Shown: in pieces, positions 10,609 to 22,058 of the stretch
How positions within the stretch are numbered: position 1 is the stretch's first letter
How the letters are laid out: each line of letters starts with the position of its first letter
NCBI GenBank assembly: GCA_001600055.1
Contig: BCIV01000002.1
Coordinates: forward strand, 376,287 to 440,286
Reading direction: 5' to 3'
Origin: Filobasidium wieringae
Lineage: Eukaryota > Basidiomycota > Tremellomycetes > Filobasidiales > Filobasidiaceae
DNA: 64,000 bases
The notes under the pieces: generated by a model
What the model saw: only the letters and a program-made list of their open reading frames with translations
Databases searched by the model: none
Told to the model about the DNA's origin: nothing
Program-made: the position numbers and the translations under genes

Positions 10609-12375
10609 ATGGACCATCAACCAGCTGATATCGACCTCCACCTCGAGCACCCCGTCTTGAATTTCTTGGACGATGCCATCCACAGCTCAACCACGATGAA
10701 CACTTCAAAGGTAGACAAGAAGGCAGCATCAACGGCAAGGGAAGCAGTAAGCAGTCCTTACCACCCCCACCTTTATCACACGCTCACACATCTCCTCATC
10801 ATACAGGGCAACGCTTCCTACAAGAAGGGAAAGTGGGCAGAAGCAATAGGTAAGCTCCTCAGCTGTTCCGCAGATTCTTGATGATGGAACTAAGCTGAAT
10901 CTGATTCAGTTCTTTCGGATGAACAGGACACTATGCCACAGCAGCTCGATTAGATCCCACGGACGCTGCACCGCTGCTGAACCGCGCTCAGGCATATATC
11001 AAGCTTGAAAAGTAAATGTTCACCTTGTTTCCCCAAAGAATATATCCCCGTTGCTACCTACGGACGCTGACCCTCCTTTCTCTAGATGGCAAGATGTCGT
11101 CAGGGACTGCACCATCGCCCTTTCCTTACCCGGACAGGAAAAGAACGTTAAAGCTCTTTATCGACGAGCTTTAGCGAAGAAAGAAGTACAAGAGGAAGGC
11201 GCGGCCATCGAAGGTTTGCATTTTGTTTCCCTTATCCGCTATATGTTCCTAACTAACAGGAAGGCTGATGAATTGGGATTTCTTCTGTTATTGGAGCTAG
11301 ACCTGGAATTGGTTCTTCGGTTGGAACCGAAGAACGCTGCGGCTCAAGAAGAACTGAGTAACATCCAATCGGTAAGTCCTATACCAAAAATCGGTCTACG
11401 TATCGCCTAACATGCAAAGTTAATTGTATGTTATCGATGTGGTTCCGATTCCAATCTCCACAGATACTGGATTCCCGGAAAGAAAAGAAGAAGAAAAAGA
11501 CATCCTCTTTCCTCTTGGATGATGAAATCGATTCTCGACCTTCTTCCTCTGTCCTTCTCAACTCTGCCTCGAACCCTTCATCCCCCTCATTGACACCCAA
11601 GCCCAAAAGTGTTCCAGCTTCTATAAAAGCAAGCTCTTCCTCCGTTATAAAAACCAACGAACCAACGCCGGAAATAACAGGAGGGAAGAAGATTCCTATC
11701 CGGATCGTCGATGAATTCTCTCCTCGTCCTAAATTTAGTTCCACTCGGGATCAGGGTGGAGCCTCCATCCATACGTCTGCGCATGTCGATTCATCTACTC
11801 CGTCATCGACCTCGATCGGATCCAGCTCGACGGGGGTATCCGGATTCGTCCAAAAGAAGGGGGAGAGGGCGAAAAGGATTTCCAGGAGCGTGGGAGGCGA
11901 GTCGAAGGATTTGAAGAGTGAAGACGACACCGATGGAAGACGAGTGGTACCGGAGGAATCGAAAATTGAACAGGAAAAGCGAACGGAAACCAATCGGACG
12001 ACCGGGGTGAAAAGGGCTGTTTCGGGTTTGGACGTGCTAGATCGTCTAACTTTATTAAAGGAGGAATCAGAACGTTGGGAACTGATTACAGTGAGTAATT
12101 CTTTCACAGTAACTCTTTCAAGCTGTTCTATAAATCTACATCTCGTCTAGTCCATACCGCTACAAACTCTCATTAAATGGATCGATCCACTGATTGAACC
12201 GGATCATCTTGCTCGGATGTACGAGACATTGTTCTGGCGCTCCAGGCAGGACCATGAGGGAAGAGACGAGGCCAATGTGTTAGCGCTCGGGATGAAAGGG
12301 ATGAAGAGATGGAGAATGGTCGAGGGTATGTTGAGCAGGAAGGAGAGGGGGTGGAGGGAGGCGGTTGAAGGGTAA
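10609..12375 (+). CDS. TPR cochaperone, RPAP3-like (R2TP complex)
   Basis: RPAP3-type proteins link Hsp90/Hsp70 to the R2TP complex for assembly of RNA polymerase II, snoRNPs and PIKK kinases. Exons: 10609-10746, 10807-10849, 10927-11011, 11086-11213, 11301-11371, 11464-12090, 12151-12375. The N-terminal half has three TPR units beginning GNASYKKGKWAEAIGHYATA, then NRAQAYIKLEKWQDVVRDC and ALYRRALAKKEV, which carry the two-carboxylate-clamp type Asn/Lys/Arg residues. A long Ser/Pro-rich linker follows. The C-terminal block, from SIPLQTLIKWIDPLIEPDHL to MKRWRMVEGMLS, resembles the RPAP3 C-terminal helical domain that binds RuvBL ATPases. The start at 10609 is the first ATG in frame; Met at 10696 is an alternative. 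Family call good, orthology inferred. Confidence 0.82.
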
Positions 12376-12746
12376 GAGTCACGGGCTTTGGTACGTGGAC
12401 CCAGAGGATTGATAGTATATCGAACGGGATCTGAATCCTATTACCATGACTACAGCAGATTCTGTTCACTATATGCTATGTATAAACGTACACTTTACAC
12501 ATGTATATGATGTTTTACATTTATATCTCACAATCTAAACCGAAGCGAAGCGCAGATATCTTCAACAAATAAACTTTCATTGTGAGTGGAGTCATTGATA
12601 AATTACCAGGTCTCAGAGGATGCTTGAACGGACATTAGGATTCGCGTTCGCGCTTGCTTACTCCTGACCAGCTAGACTCTCGTGCCACAATGCAATGGTT
12701 AGCAGTTTAGGGATGAGACATTTCCACCGGACAGCGAGTACTGACT
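12376..12746. other. Convergent 3' region
   Basis: Tail-to-tail gap between the RPAP3-like gene and the P-loop NTPase gene. It is AT-richer than its surroundings (12470-12530), as expected for termination and polyadenylation signals on both strands. No gene seen. Confidence 0.5.
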
Positions 12747-15661
12747 TCATTTATGTTTCCTGGTCTTCTGCTTTTTTGCTCGTGTCGGCCCGAGGACCGC
12801 GGATGAGGTCGCAGGTTCTGGATTGTCTGCCTGCCGAACTTTTCCCAGCGGAATCCCCTTGGACTCGGGGAAACCTTCTAGATGCATGCGGCCGTTCAGA
12901 AAGTCGGTCATTCGAGGTGTATGGGATATCCCTTCGTGGTGCTTCCATCGTCCTAGTATACCAGGCAACAACTCTCGTACTTCTTTGTCCAATTCGTTGA
13001 TAAGCGGGAATCTTTCCGGACCTGAACCTCCTATGTAAATGGCATGCTTGCCCGGTTCTCTTTGTAGCGTCTTCGCCTCGAATTTCGAAACCCTCGCATC
13101 TGTGCTTACATACATGCTTAGGCTCGAAATACCGGGTGGCAAACAGGGGTCTTGACTAGCCAACTTGTCTTCCTTGGGCGGAGATTGCAATAAAACGTTC
13201 TTGATTTGCAGGAGGAGCGGACGGATATTTTCCAACTTGACTACATCAGTCAACTGCGGCCGCTCCTTGGAGTACAATCCGACGAATATGGCATCGGTGT
13301 CTTGCTGATTTGGAACGCCTAATAAGGCAACTCCACGCGTCCAAGCCTGGGCCAGCACAGAAAGAGGGACCGGCTTTTCAGGGGTAAACTTGGTTCCCAC
13401 CCGTGCAAAATGGGTAAAGTTGAGCCAACAAGTTTTGGTCCAGGTGACCGCACTTTTGCTCAGCGGGAGATTCTGACCAAAGAGCTTCTCCAGCCAGACA
13501 TCGACTCTGACAACGAAGAGATGAGGTGGGCATTCGTGGTTGGTCGACACGAGAGGAAAGGGTTCCGGTACCCGCAGTGCCAGATCCATAGCGAAAGACG
13601 CCATGATTCTGACAAACTCTTCTCCGCTTTCGCCATACAAGAGTTCAGATCGATCAGCCAATGAGACTATACACTTTATGGCTGCAGACCAACTTGCAGC
13701 CGGATTAACGCGATATGCATTGGCGACACTCAGACTATGCACCGGCAAAACACATTAACAGATGTGAAGATAATTGCCCCTTACCAAGACTGACCTCAAT
13801 AAAGGTTCTGAAGGAGTACAAGAACGAAGAAGCGGCCCATCAGTCTGAATTGCCACTACCGTGCGTAAGTGCTGAGCGATTTGTTTTTCGAGAAAACGCT
13901 GCTCGTAAGCAAGTCCTGAGTGAATGTAATGTGAGTAAAGCCCGTTACCTCTCGTGCTCTCAACTTACCTTGCACTCCAATCAATTGAAGAGGTACTCTC
14001 TGACAGATAGTAGCCATAGTCTGGGCATCGGTCATCTCTTTCTGTGCAATGTCCATCGATCCACCTATCAACTTTTCGTAGATTGCTCTCATCGACACAC
14101 CCGCAATCGCAAACTGTTCCATGTCTTCGTTTTTCAGGGACGAGTCGTCCCACAAAGGCCGTCCCATCTTCGGGAGGAGATCAATTAGTTCCCTATGAGT
14201 CACGGAGATCTCGCCGGAAAGAATCTTGTTATACCTGGTTGCTCCCTGTTCCGTGGACAGAAACAAGTCATGAGGAAGAGCGACGAATGGTGGCGCGAGA
14301 TACAGATCACGATTGAGCAATCGGAGCGAGGGTTCTACTGCCGCTCTTCCAGCAAGCTCGGATACGCGATTGTTTGTATCCAATATAAGTACCCAAAACT
14401 TCTTGAGTTTGAGGTGATTCAAGAGCCTTCGGAGCGCAGTCAGACGCTGCGGTCCAAGGGAAATAGCCTCGTCGAAAGCGAGGAAAATGAGGTCGTCCTG
14501 GCCAACAATCTTTTCTAGAAGTCTGAAGTCTGGTTTCACCATTTCAACTAAGAGTTTTGTCTCGAGAATGACGGGGGGAGAGGCAGGATTGGTATTCCTA
14601 AATGCCTCAGCAAATTCGGTAGCCTTCGACGAGATTGCGTCGAGTAGTCTCGTTCTTTCGGAAGATGTACCATCACGAGTACCTCTGTCAACGTCCGGGA
14701 GCAACCCTTCCATTAATGAGGAAGACACTAGACCGACGAATTCCTTGTGGCTCAGCTGATTTTCGGCCTTTTCGCGTTTCGCAAGACAGTACCGCCTAAA
14801 TTCAACACAATAGGCCTTGAGCCAAAAGGCCACTGCCAGAGCGCTTTCTTCCGAGGTTTCGTCAGATTCAGGCTTGAGATATCTGTATACCGATATGTCC
14901 TGAGGTGGGGCAGAATTGATGTTGCCGCTACCCGGTGGCCGGACACAAACATAGAGACCCAACACGTGCTTCGTAAGTTCAACGGCAGTACGTGACTTGC
15001 CCGTGCCGGAAGATTGCACTATCGCCATGACTGGAGCATACAACTTTTTCTGAGTCTGATTTTTCTGGATCGCGTGCCTGAGGAGCTGATGCAGCGAATC
15101 TACTGCTGTTCCGATATACTCTTTCTTGAAATCTTCGAGGACTGCTTGACGAGGCGTGATGTATGCTTGGCGTCTCGGATATTTATCTTCCTGACGTACA
15201 TTGATAGCAAAATCCGTCATCGTCTGCGGGCGTTCAGCTTCGGGTCGTTTCAGCACCTTCTTGACCGCATCTTTGGCATTGATAGCCTGAATCGCCCCGG
15301 TGAAATGATCCATCGAAATCATCGCCTTCAACCAGGTAGGAGGCAATCCGGTATCGCATATAAGTTGCTTTACATCCAACTCCTCGAGCAATCTCATCAT
15401 GTGCCTTTGGAATGCCAGCCAGTCCTCCTCATAGAAACCTTGCTCCTGTAATGCGATGTTTCCGTAAATCAGAGATCGCCTAGCTTGATCTAGCAATCTT
15501 TTAGCGCTGAGTCCCACAGAGTGGTCGAGGCTAGGAGCCACAATTTCGTCGAGCCATCTTCCAATGTCATTCTCCGGATGATCATCTGTCGTTTCTCTAA
15601 CGTCTGACATACTCACGTCTCCCCTACCGATTGACGAGGCGGCTCGGCTATGTTGACTCAT
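12747..15661 (-). CDS. P-loop NTPase of a lineage-expanded fungal (Crinkler-like) family
   Basis: 933 residues from exons 15661-13969, 13915-13795 and 13734-12747; all phases agree. Walker A is QSSGTGKSR at residues about 216-224 and Walker B is LIFLAFDEA at about 391-399. Then come a sensor-like strand (FWVLILDTN), an LAPPFVALPHD block and GRPLW. The second part has a YGESGEEFVRIM motif, which recalls the GERGEL motif of many basidiomycete multicopy proteins. The C terminus is basic (AKKQKTRKHK), a possible nuclear signal. I recall this architecture from proteins that are expanded in Agaricomycetes and compared with the NTPase part of Crinkler effectors; that link is inference. No nuclease motif was seen. 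Function is unknown; ATP or GTP binding is likely because both Walker motifs are intact. Confidence 0.75.
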
Positions 15662-16391
15662 ACCGCCGGAAGACGTCGTGAAAGAGCAATCCTGTTCCTC
15701 TGGAAACGATTCGGGCAGGTAGTATATAGACGTCGATCGTGCTGCAGTGTTTGGTCGGCGATGATATCGAAATCAATAAGCGTAACAGCCCCGCAAAGAT
15801 TGAGGTCGGTCGTTATGGGCTTGCTATTGTGGAATAGGAGATCCTCTCTTCTGTATGGCTGCGTTGGTTGTGTGATCTGGATGAGTTGTAGTTCTTGTCC
15901 GGCTGGAGGGAACTGATCACGAGTGTTGAACGACATCAAGTCTCAGCTCTATCTGTATCTGACGTCTGATTCAACCCTGCTGGTCTCGAAAGGTCAGATT
16001 GGGTCGACTTTTTTCCGCCTGATCTTGATATTTTCGATGAACCGGTTCGACCGGCATATCGTCTTCGTGGAACACACCGATTCATTCAGGCTCTCCTATC
16101 GATGTCCCATTTGGAACATGTTGCACACGCTTGACAAAACGACGCGTTTCATCAGCGCGTTTCAACCGTTCGACTTCCCTTGTCGAGAGTGCGAGAGTGG
16201 TGAAGTTGTAAGGGGCAGAGAAAAGCTTGTTGTACCTAGCAGTCAATATCACGCAACACATATAGGTATATGATTCATGGCTACTTCGATGCATTCTATC
16301 CTCGTCCTCTCAACCAAACATCCCATTCCTAATCCTGAACCCCTTCCCATTGCCCAACACCCTCAACTCTTGACCTCACTAACGTAACCGG
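15662..16391. promoter_or_regulatory. Divergent promoter region
   Basis: 730 bp between the NTPase gene (-) and an unknown gene (+). Open frames here are short and unlike known proteins. TATATAG-like sequence near 16258-16270 precedes the + gene by about 125 bp. No repeats were noticed. Confidence 0.45.
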
Positions 16392-17306
16392 ATGGCCATT
16401 ACCTACAATCCTCCTCCATGTCCGTTTCGTTCTTCTCGAGATACTGTACGACATTCGATCTCCCAGCTTTTCACGGAACGACCGAAACAAAGCCCTTCTG
16501 GTGGAGAGTACGACAGGTCGGATCGGTTCCTCGAGGTCAAACGTAGTCCCTGCCCAGGTCCGGTTGACTGGGAAGCTGCGATTGACGCACAGTCGGTATC
16601 GGAGCGTATCAAAGGCAAGGAACAGACACGGGGGGGTTCGAGACCAGTCCAGATCGGGTTATCAGCGATCAGACCGGCCGTGATCCGCTTGTTTAGTTCT
16701 AGTTGTGACGATCAAATCTGGGTGGACCATGCTTCCGTCAGTTCTTCATTCAGCAATTCCCCTCGCAAACCAGGGGCGAGATCCATTAGGATCGACTCGG
16801 GATGTTCCACTCCGGAAAGCGTCAAGAGGAATCCTAAACGATACGGAATGATCGAATTTGGGAGCAGTTGTATGGCCGACTTGAGATGGTAAGTGCCGAG
16901 CGAATCAGACTCTTGATCGAACCCAGATTACTGATATCGAACGATGATGGACAGTTTCGCAATCAAGTCCAAAAGAGACGAGTTCAAAGTTGTCGAAGAA
17001 CAAGCATCGCCCTCGTTCCGTCAGAAATCGGCGAAGCGTTCCGGTAGACCAAGAGGATGGCTTCGCGCGCCTCGCCCAGGATCGTTCGGGATCATGACAA
17101 AGGGGGATACTACTACTGCCAGTAGTCGTTCGTCCGTCTACTCCCAGGAATCGCGGAGATCGACCTCGTTGTATTACCTGAGAGGTTCATCGTACAACAA
17201 CCACTTGGATGACGAGCGAGCGGTAGTGAGCACTGCCGCCAAGGGGAAGCGTGGGGTCGCCAAGATCGTTGTAACCGGTGGGGGTATCGCCTGTGGGCCA
17301 ATGTAA
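16392..17306 (+). CDS. Basic Ser/Arg-rich protein of unknown function
   Basis: Two exons, 16392-16888 and 16955-17306, joined in phase 2 through a GTAAGT..ACAG intron, give 282 residues. I recognise no domain. The product is rich in Ser, Arg and Lys, with a high predicted charge and blocks such as SIRIDSGCSTPES and GMIEFGSSCMADLRC around the splice junction. A Gly-rich stretch, VVTGGGIACGPM, closes it. No signal peptide or membrane helix. The intron is well formed and the frame is open on both sides, which supports a real gene, but codon pattern and composition alone cannot exclude a species-specific orphan. It sits between two large promoter regions and shares no short spacing with neighbours. 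Confidence 0.55.
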
Positions 17307-17989
17307 CAGAACGAAGCGGTGCGGATATACATGATTATACGGCGTTCGTCGTTTCCAAAAAAAAAAAACAGATGGTATGAACGATATCGACGACACCGAT
17401 GCTGGTTGAAACATTGCTCAGTGGGTTGTGGGTTCGACCAAGGAACTGCGACATCTCCCGTTCATCCGCCTTCGGGTGGTTTTTTTATCACAGCCTGACA
17501 AGCCAACCTGCAACGCCGAAAAGTCAAGGCAGGAGAGCACGAGTGGTTCGGGAAGTGGAAGTCGAGTGCCGCATCGCCGATTCGATATTCCAACAACACC
17601 GAAGGCCGACAAGCCCGAACCTCGTGAATGCCGATCCCGCCTCTGAGGTTGTTCACATGGGTTCGGATGCAACTCGGACGATCGCGCACCGTTCTGGACC
17701 GTGTTTCAAGCGAGTCGAGTCGACCTGCCCCACTTTCCCCGTCCAGATCAGAGCCAAGACGGTGGTAATTCAGCAGCAAACCTAGTACCGACTGGCGGGG
17801 CCCTCTGCCTGTACCCCATCAGCTCGCGCGAACGAACTGTATATATACACCGTCCTCCTCCAGCCGAGTGTGGGGATACCTCTTCGAGATGAGAAAACAA
17901 TCACATCCCTCCACCTCCTCCACTTTCGAAACCCTTCCGTTTCTATCAAGAACAAGACCAAGACCGAGACCGACGTTCTTATCAGCAAC
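17307..17989. promoter_or_regulatory. Promoter region of the MFS transporter, with TATA box
   Basis: 683 bp without a supported gene. A TATATATA box at 17840-17847 is 143 bp before the transporter ATG at 17990. A poly-A run of 12 at 17358-17369 could mark the 3' end of the upstream gene or a nucleosome-depleted site. Confidence 0.55.
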
Positions 17990-20177
17990 ATGCCCGGTGC
18001 CGCTATCGTCTCTGCCGGAGGCGCTCAAACGTTTGCGACCCTCCGAAACAACGCTCATCACAACTGGTGGCAGGATGCGGGTATGCGAAAGCTTACCATC
18101 GGAATCGCTGCTGGATTCTGTGGTACTGGTTCGTATGAAACGCAGTCGAATTCACCATGTGCGCTATGCTGATTTCTATCATTCGCGTGTTTCAGTCAAT
18201 GCCGGTTACGATGGTTCCCTCTTCAATGGTCTTCAGACCATGCCCATCTTCATGAACGCCATCGGGCACCCGGATTCGAGCAAGCTAGGGATCATCTCCG
18301 CCGCATACCCCTTGGGAGGGTGAGTTTTGGACAGCAACCTAAACTCTCGAGCATAATTGCTGACATACCATCCTATCTAACCCCCACTTACAGAATCCCA
18401 TCGATGATACCCGCCGCATGGTGTAGTGACAAGTACGGTAGAAGGTTGACCATGGCCATCGGAGCCATCCTCATTATCACCGGAGCCGTCATCCAGACCG
18501 CTACTAGTGGTGGTAACGCCATGTTGGCTACCCGATTCGTCATCGGTCTGGGAAACTCTTGTAAGTCTAAAATGTGTCGTTTCGATCACGGGAAATTTGA
18601 CTGATGATGTTGGTATACGCGGGTCGTTAGTCCAAGCTATTGGTGCAGGACCCTACGTCAGTGAGGTCTCTCACCCAAGGAACCGTCCTCAAGCTACGGC
18701 TTTGATCAACACTTGTTGGTACAGTAAGTACCATCATCGTCCCTTCTCTGCAAGCCGATTCGGAAGTTGACTATCTGATTCATGTAGTCGGGTCTATCAT
18801 CGCCGCCTGGGCTTGTTTCGGTACTCTGACTATCAACAGTAGTTGGTGTTGGAGGCTTCCCTGCGTAAGTCTTGCGTTGACTCTCTATACCTGCGGCTCC
18901 ATCTGACGAACGCATGTAACTATTGGCAGCTGTTACAAGTCACCCCCTGTGCATTGCAATTGGGTCTTTTGGTATTCGCGAAAGAATCCCCTAGGTTCCT
19001 CATCTCCAAGGGCAGGGAAGAAGAGGCTCTCCGAGTCTTGGCCGACTATCACGCTAATGGCGACGCCGATGATGAGCTTGTCCAGTAAGCTCTGCTCGTC
19101 TGTCTACCGTTCCATGAGTTTGGGCTGACCCCGAAACGTCTTTAGGCACGAGTTCAGGGAGATCAAGGAGGCTATCGAGTATGAGAGGCAGGCTACTGCT
19201 AACGTCAGTTATATGACCTTCTTCAAGACCAAGGGGAACCGACACCGACTTCTCATCCTAGTCGTGAGTCCATCTTCCCACTCTTTGCCCATTCTTATCC
19301 ATACTGACTCACGCTGTACCCACCTAGTTGGTCGGACTTTTCTCTCAATGGGTCGGAAATGGAATCATCAGTTACTACCTCGCTCAAATCTTGTCTTCCG
19401 TCGGTATCACCTCGAGCACGCAACAGGCGGGTCTTAACGGAGGACTTCAAATTTGGAACTGGATCCTCGCCATCGGGGGTTCCCTATTATGCGAAAGGTT
19501 GGGAAGGAGGTTCTTGTGGTTGACTTCCGCTATTGGAATGCTGCTTTGTTACGTCTCCATTACCGTCTGTTCCGCCATGTATGCGGAGAAGGGGAGCACG
19601 GGGGCTGGGTATGCGACGATCGCTTTCCTCTTCTTATACTTTGGATCCTACGATATCGGTAAGCACATTTTTCTTCGGTCTCATCTCGAGGATCGTCTGG
19701 CTTATACCACTCAACTTGGATCTCTTTAGCTTTCACCGGTCTGACTCTCGCTTATCCTCAAGAGATTCTTCCTTTCAACTTGCGTTCCCGAGGAAACGCT
19801 ATCCTGCAATTCACCGTCTCCCTCGCCCTCTTCTTCAACCAATACGTCAACCCTATCGCGCTAGAGGCTTTGGCATGGAAGTACTACATCGTTTACGATT
19901 GCGTTATCGTTGTTGCCATCGTCTGTGTAAGTCGACCCCTTTTGGAGATCGATAGCACAGGGATTCTGGAACTGACTCGTAATGCATCCTTCTTTCATAG
20001 ATCTATTTCCTCTATCCCGAAACCAAAGGTCTCATGTTGGAAGAGATTGCCGTCATCTTCGATGGAGATTCCGCCTCTCCTACTCTCTCAGAGTCCGCTG
20101 CTCAAGTCATCGGCACTCCGATGGACGAGGAGAAAAAGTTGGGTGGTTCTACCACTGAACATATGGAGTACAAGTAA
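17990..20177 (+). CDS. MFS sugar transporter (lactose permease/hexose type)
   Basis: Plasma-membrane facilitator of the sugar-porter family, likely carrying a mono- or disaccharide with protons. Ten exons: 17990-18128, 18196-18319, 18394-18560, 18631-18723, 18788-18864, 18930-19084, 19146-19263, 19328-19658, 19730-19926, 20001-20177. Hallmarks: GYDGSLFNGL in helix 1, SDKYGRRLTMAIG after helix 2, the KESPRFLISKGREEEA loop, LFSQWVGNGIISYYL and GGLQIWNWI in helices 7-8, CERLGRRFLW, and LYPETKGLMLEEIAVIFDG after helix 12. The ATG at 17990 follows a TATA box by 143 bp; an in-frame ATG at 17870 is too close to that box. The first intron uses a GTTCGT donor. Subfamily resembles fungal lactose/glucose permeases; the substrate is not known. 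Confidence 0.93.
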
Positions 20178-20906
20178 ATGCAAGGAGGAAAATTGAGTTT
20201 CGTCGGAATGTTTTTTGTATACAATAGATAGGATGTAGGTCAAGAGGGTAGTGAATGTGGTTTGAATATGAAGCATACGTTATTGCTTGATAAAATGGCT
20301 CGTGGTAAACTGCATAGCAGATCGCTTCTGATCGAGCATTTACGTAGAACTGGGCCAACTTGCTGATAAGCACAATCTCTCTCTTGCATTACAATGCAAG
20401 CACAAGCAGAGATCGATGTCGAGTTCGACTCGGTATTACAACACTACCCAGCATTCAACCTGAAGGGGACATGACTCGCTGCAACAGTGAAGGCTTAGAA
20501 AATGCAGAGTGACTAACGAGACCGCAATCTATAAGCGCGAATGGCGCGATCAGCGATTTTCCGGTTATGATCGCCAGAGATCATGTTGACCAGTCAGCTA
20601 GGGGAAGAAGAACACTACCCCATACTCGGACTACCCGTACCAGGATACCTATCGATGAGCCAAAGGCATCATACCCTATAGACACCTCCTAAGGGTCTGA
20701 AAACGACGGAAGGTGGAAGGTGGCAGGAACGCGAAACACATATTCGATATCAGTTTTGGCAAATGTGAACCACGCGATTCGTCGATCGGGCAAGAGCGAG
20801 AAGCTCTTGTGGTCACAATCGATCTTGGATCGTTCACCTGTTCGTCCATCTATCCGTCCCCCTTCTCGCTCCTGTTGTCCGATCCACCTCCTCAACCACA
20901 AGCAAC
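20178..20906. promoter_or_regulatory. Intergenic region upstream of the cytochrome b561 gene
   Basis: 729 bp with no supported gene. The first ~150 bp are AT-rich and probably the transporter 3' end. The last ~80 bp before the b561 ATG are pyrimidine-rich (CCATCTATCCGTCCCCCTTCT-type), as in many fungal promoters. Confidence 0.45.
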
Positions 20907-21952
20907 ATGTCATTCGTTCCTCAAGAGACGGACCCGCTTCTAGCGAACCCCGAACGTCCTAACAAGACTCAAAACCCACCTCGACCTGGGGATCCTTCCA
21001 TCCCGCGTTCTCGTTCGGCAGATACCTCGAGCGATCTCGATTCTGAAGATGAACGAATGGGAACATGGGGGATGAAAGATTCCCGAGGTCCTACAAGGCT
21101 TTGGGTCGATCGGGTCGGGTTGTCATGTGTTATGGTGAGTCGGGGGGGAAGAGAGAGATCATGCTAGGGGGGGGGAGAGACGCTTACGTACGTGTGTGAG
21201 GACAGTTGGGATTGGCCATGTTCACTCCTATGGTTCATTACCTCGTCCTTCAAGCGTATTCGGACGATCCTAAAGCTGTAGGATGGTTCGTCTTGCACCC
21301 TACCATGCAAAGTATAGCCATCACGATGGCCGTCCTCTGTACGTTCGACGTCCGGTGTCTTCCTCCGATCGCTTGTCCTCATCCCAACCGTTCCGATGTC
21401 TAGCCATCCAGTCGCTACAGAGCACCACCTCTCCACCCGGTTCCGCCGAGAAACACGCTGCTTTCCGTCAACACCAACTCCTCAACCTGACCCTCACCTT
21501 CCCCGCCTTGGTCCTAGGGGTGTCTTCCATCCTGTACAACAAACACATCCACCACGCTCCCCATTTCGTCTCTGCTCACGGAAAGATGGGTCTAGCCATC
21601 ATCTCCTGGCTCCTCATCCAAGCTCTCATCGGTCTGGTCGCTTCCTCCTTGGCCCCAAAGTATGGCGAAAAGGCGACGAGGTTTTACAAGTATCACAGGC
21701 TTTCGGGATACGTCTTGTTGCCTTTGGTATTGATCACCGCTCATCTCGGAGGAGCGTATTCGGACTGGGCCGTGGGGCATAGTCAGCTGTGGCAAAGGGT
21801 CGTCGCGTTTGATATCGGATTGGGATTGATCGGGGTCGGAGTCGTCATGCGTGTCAGGTAAGTTTCGGTCTGTTGAGCGTGATTTAGTAACGTTTGAGAT
21901 GGGACTCATTCGCGATCATCATGACAGGCCTAGTAAATTCAAATTCTTCTAG
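20907..21952 (+). CDS. Cytochrome b561-domain membrane protein
   Basis: Cytochrome b561 proteins hold two b hemes in a four-helix core and move electrons across internal membranes, usually from ascorbate or to ferric iron. Exons: 20907-21134, 21206-21338, 21404-21857, 21928-21952. A polar N terminus with an acidic stretch (SDLDSEDERMG) leads to hydrophobic helices. Candidate heme ligands are His in FVLHPTMQS, in RQHQLLNL, in VSAHGKMGL and in YKYHRLSGYVLL, at the spacing of the b561 fold. The last exon adds only a few residues (RPSKFKFF), typical of a short cytosolic tail. It overlaps nothing and ends 106 bp from the convergent DUF1295 gene. No reductase or DOMON domain is attached. Family call strong; electron donor unknown. 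Confidence 0.82.
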
Positions 21953-22058
21953 TTGAGATTCGTTTGTAATACAATACATGCGTCAACCCCGTTCGATCGA
22001 AAACCCCGCTCCTTTCTCTGCGGTTCTTGACGATTGAACGCCTCGCAAGAAGTGATCC

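Noticed and set aside
13856..15661. Continuous 601-codon frame as a complete protein
   Set aside because: It reads through a GTAAGT intron into unrelated sequence; joining three exons restores a longer family-like protein of 933 residues.
12747..15661. Transposon origin of the NTPase locus
   Set aside because: No terminal repeats, target-site duplication, reverse transcriptase or transposase motif found nearby.
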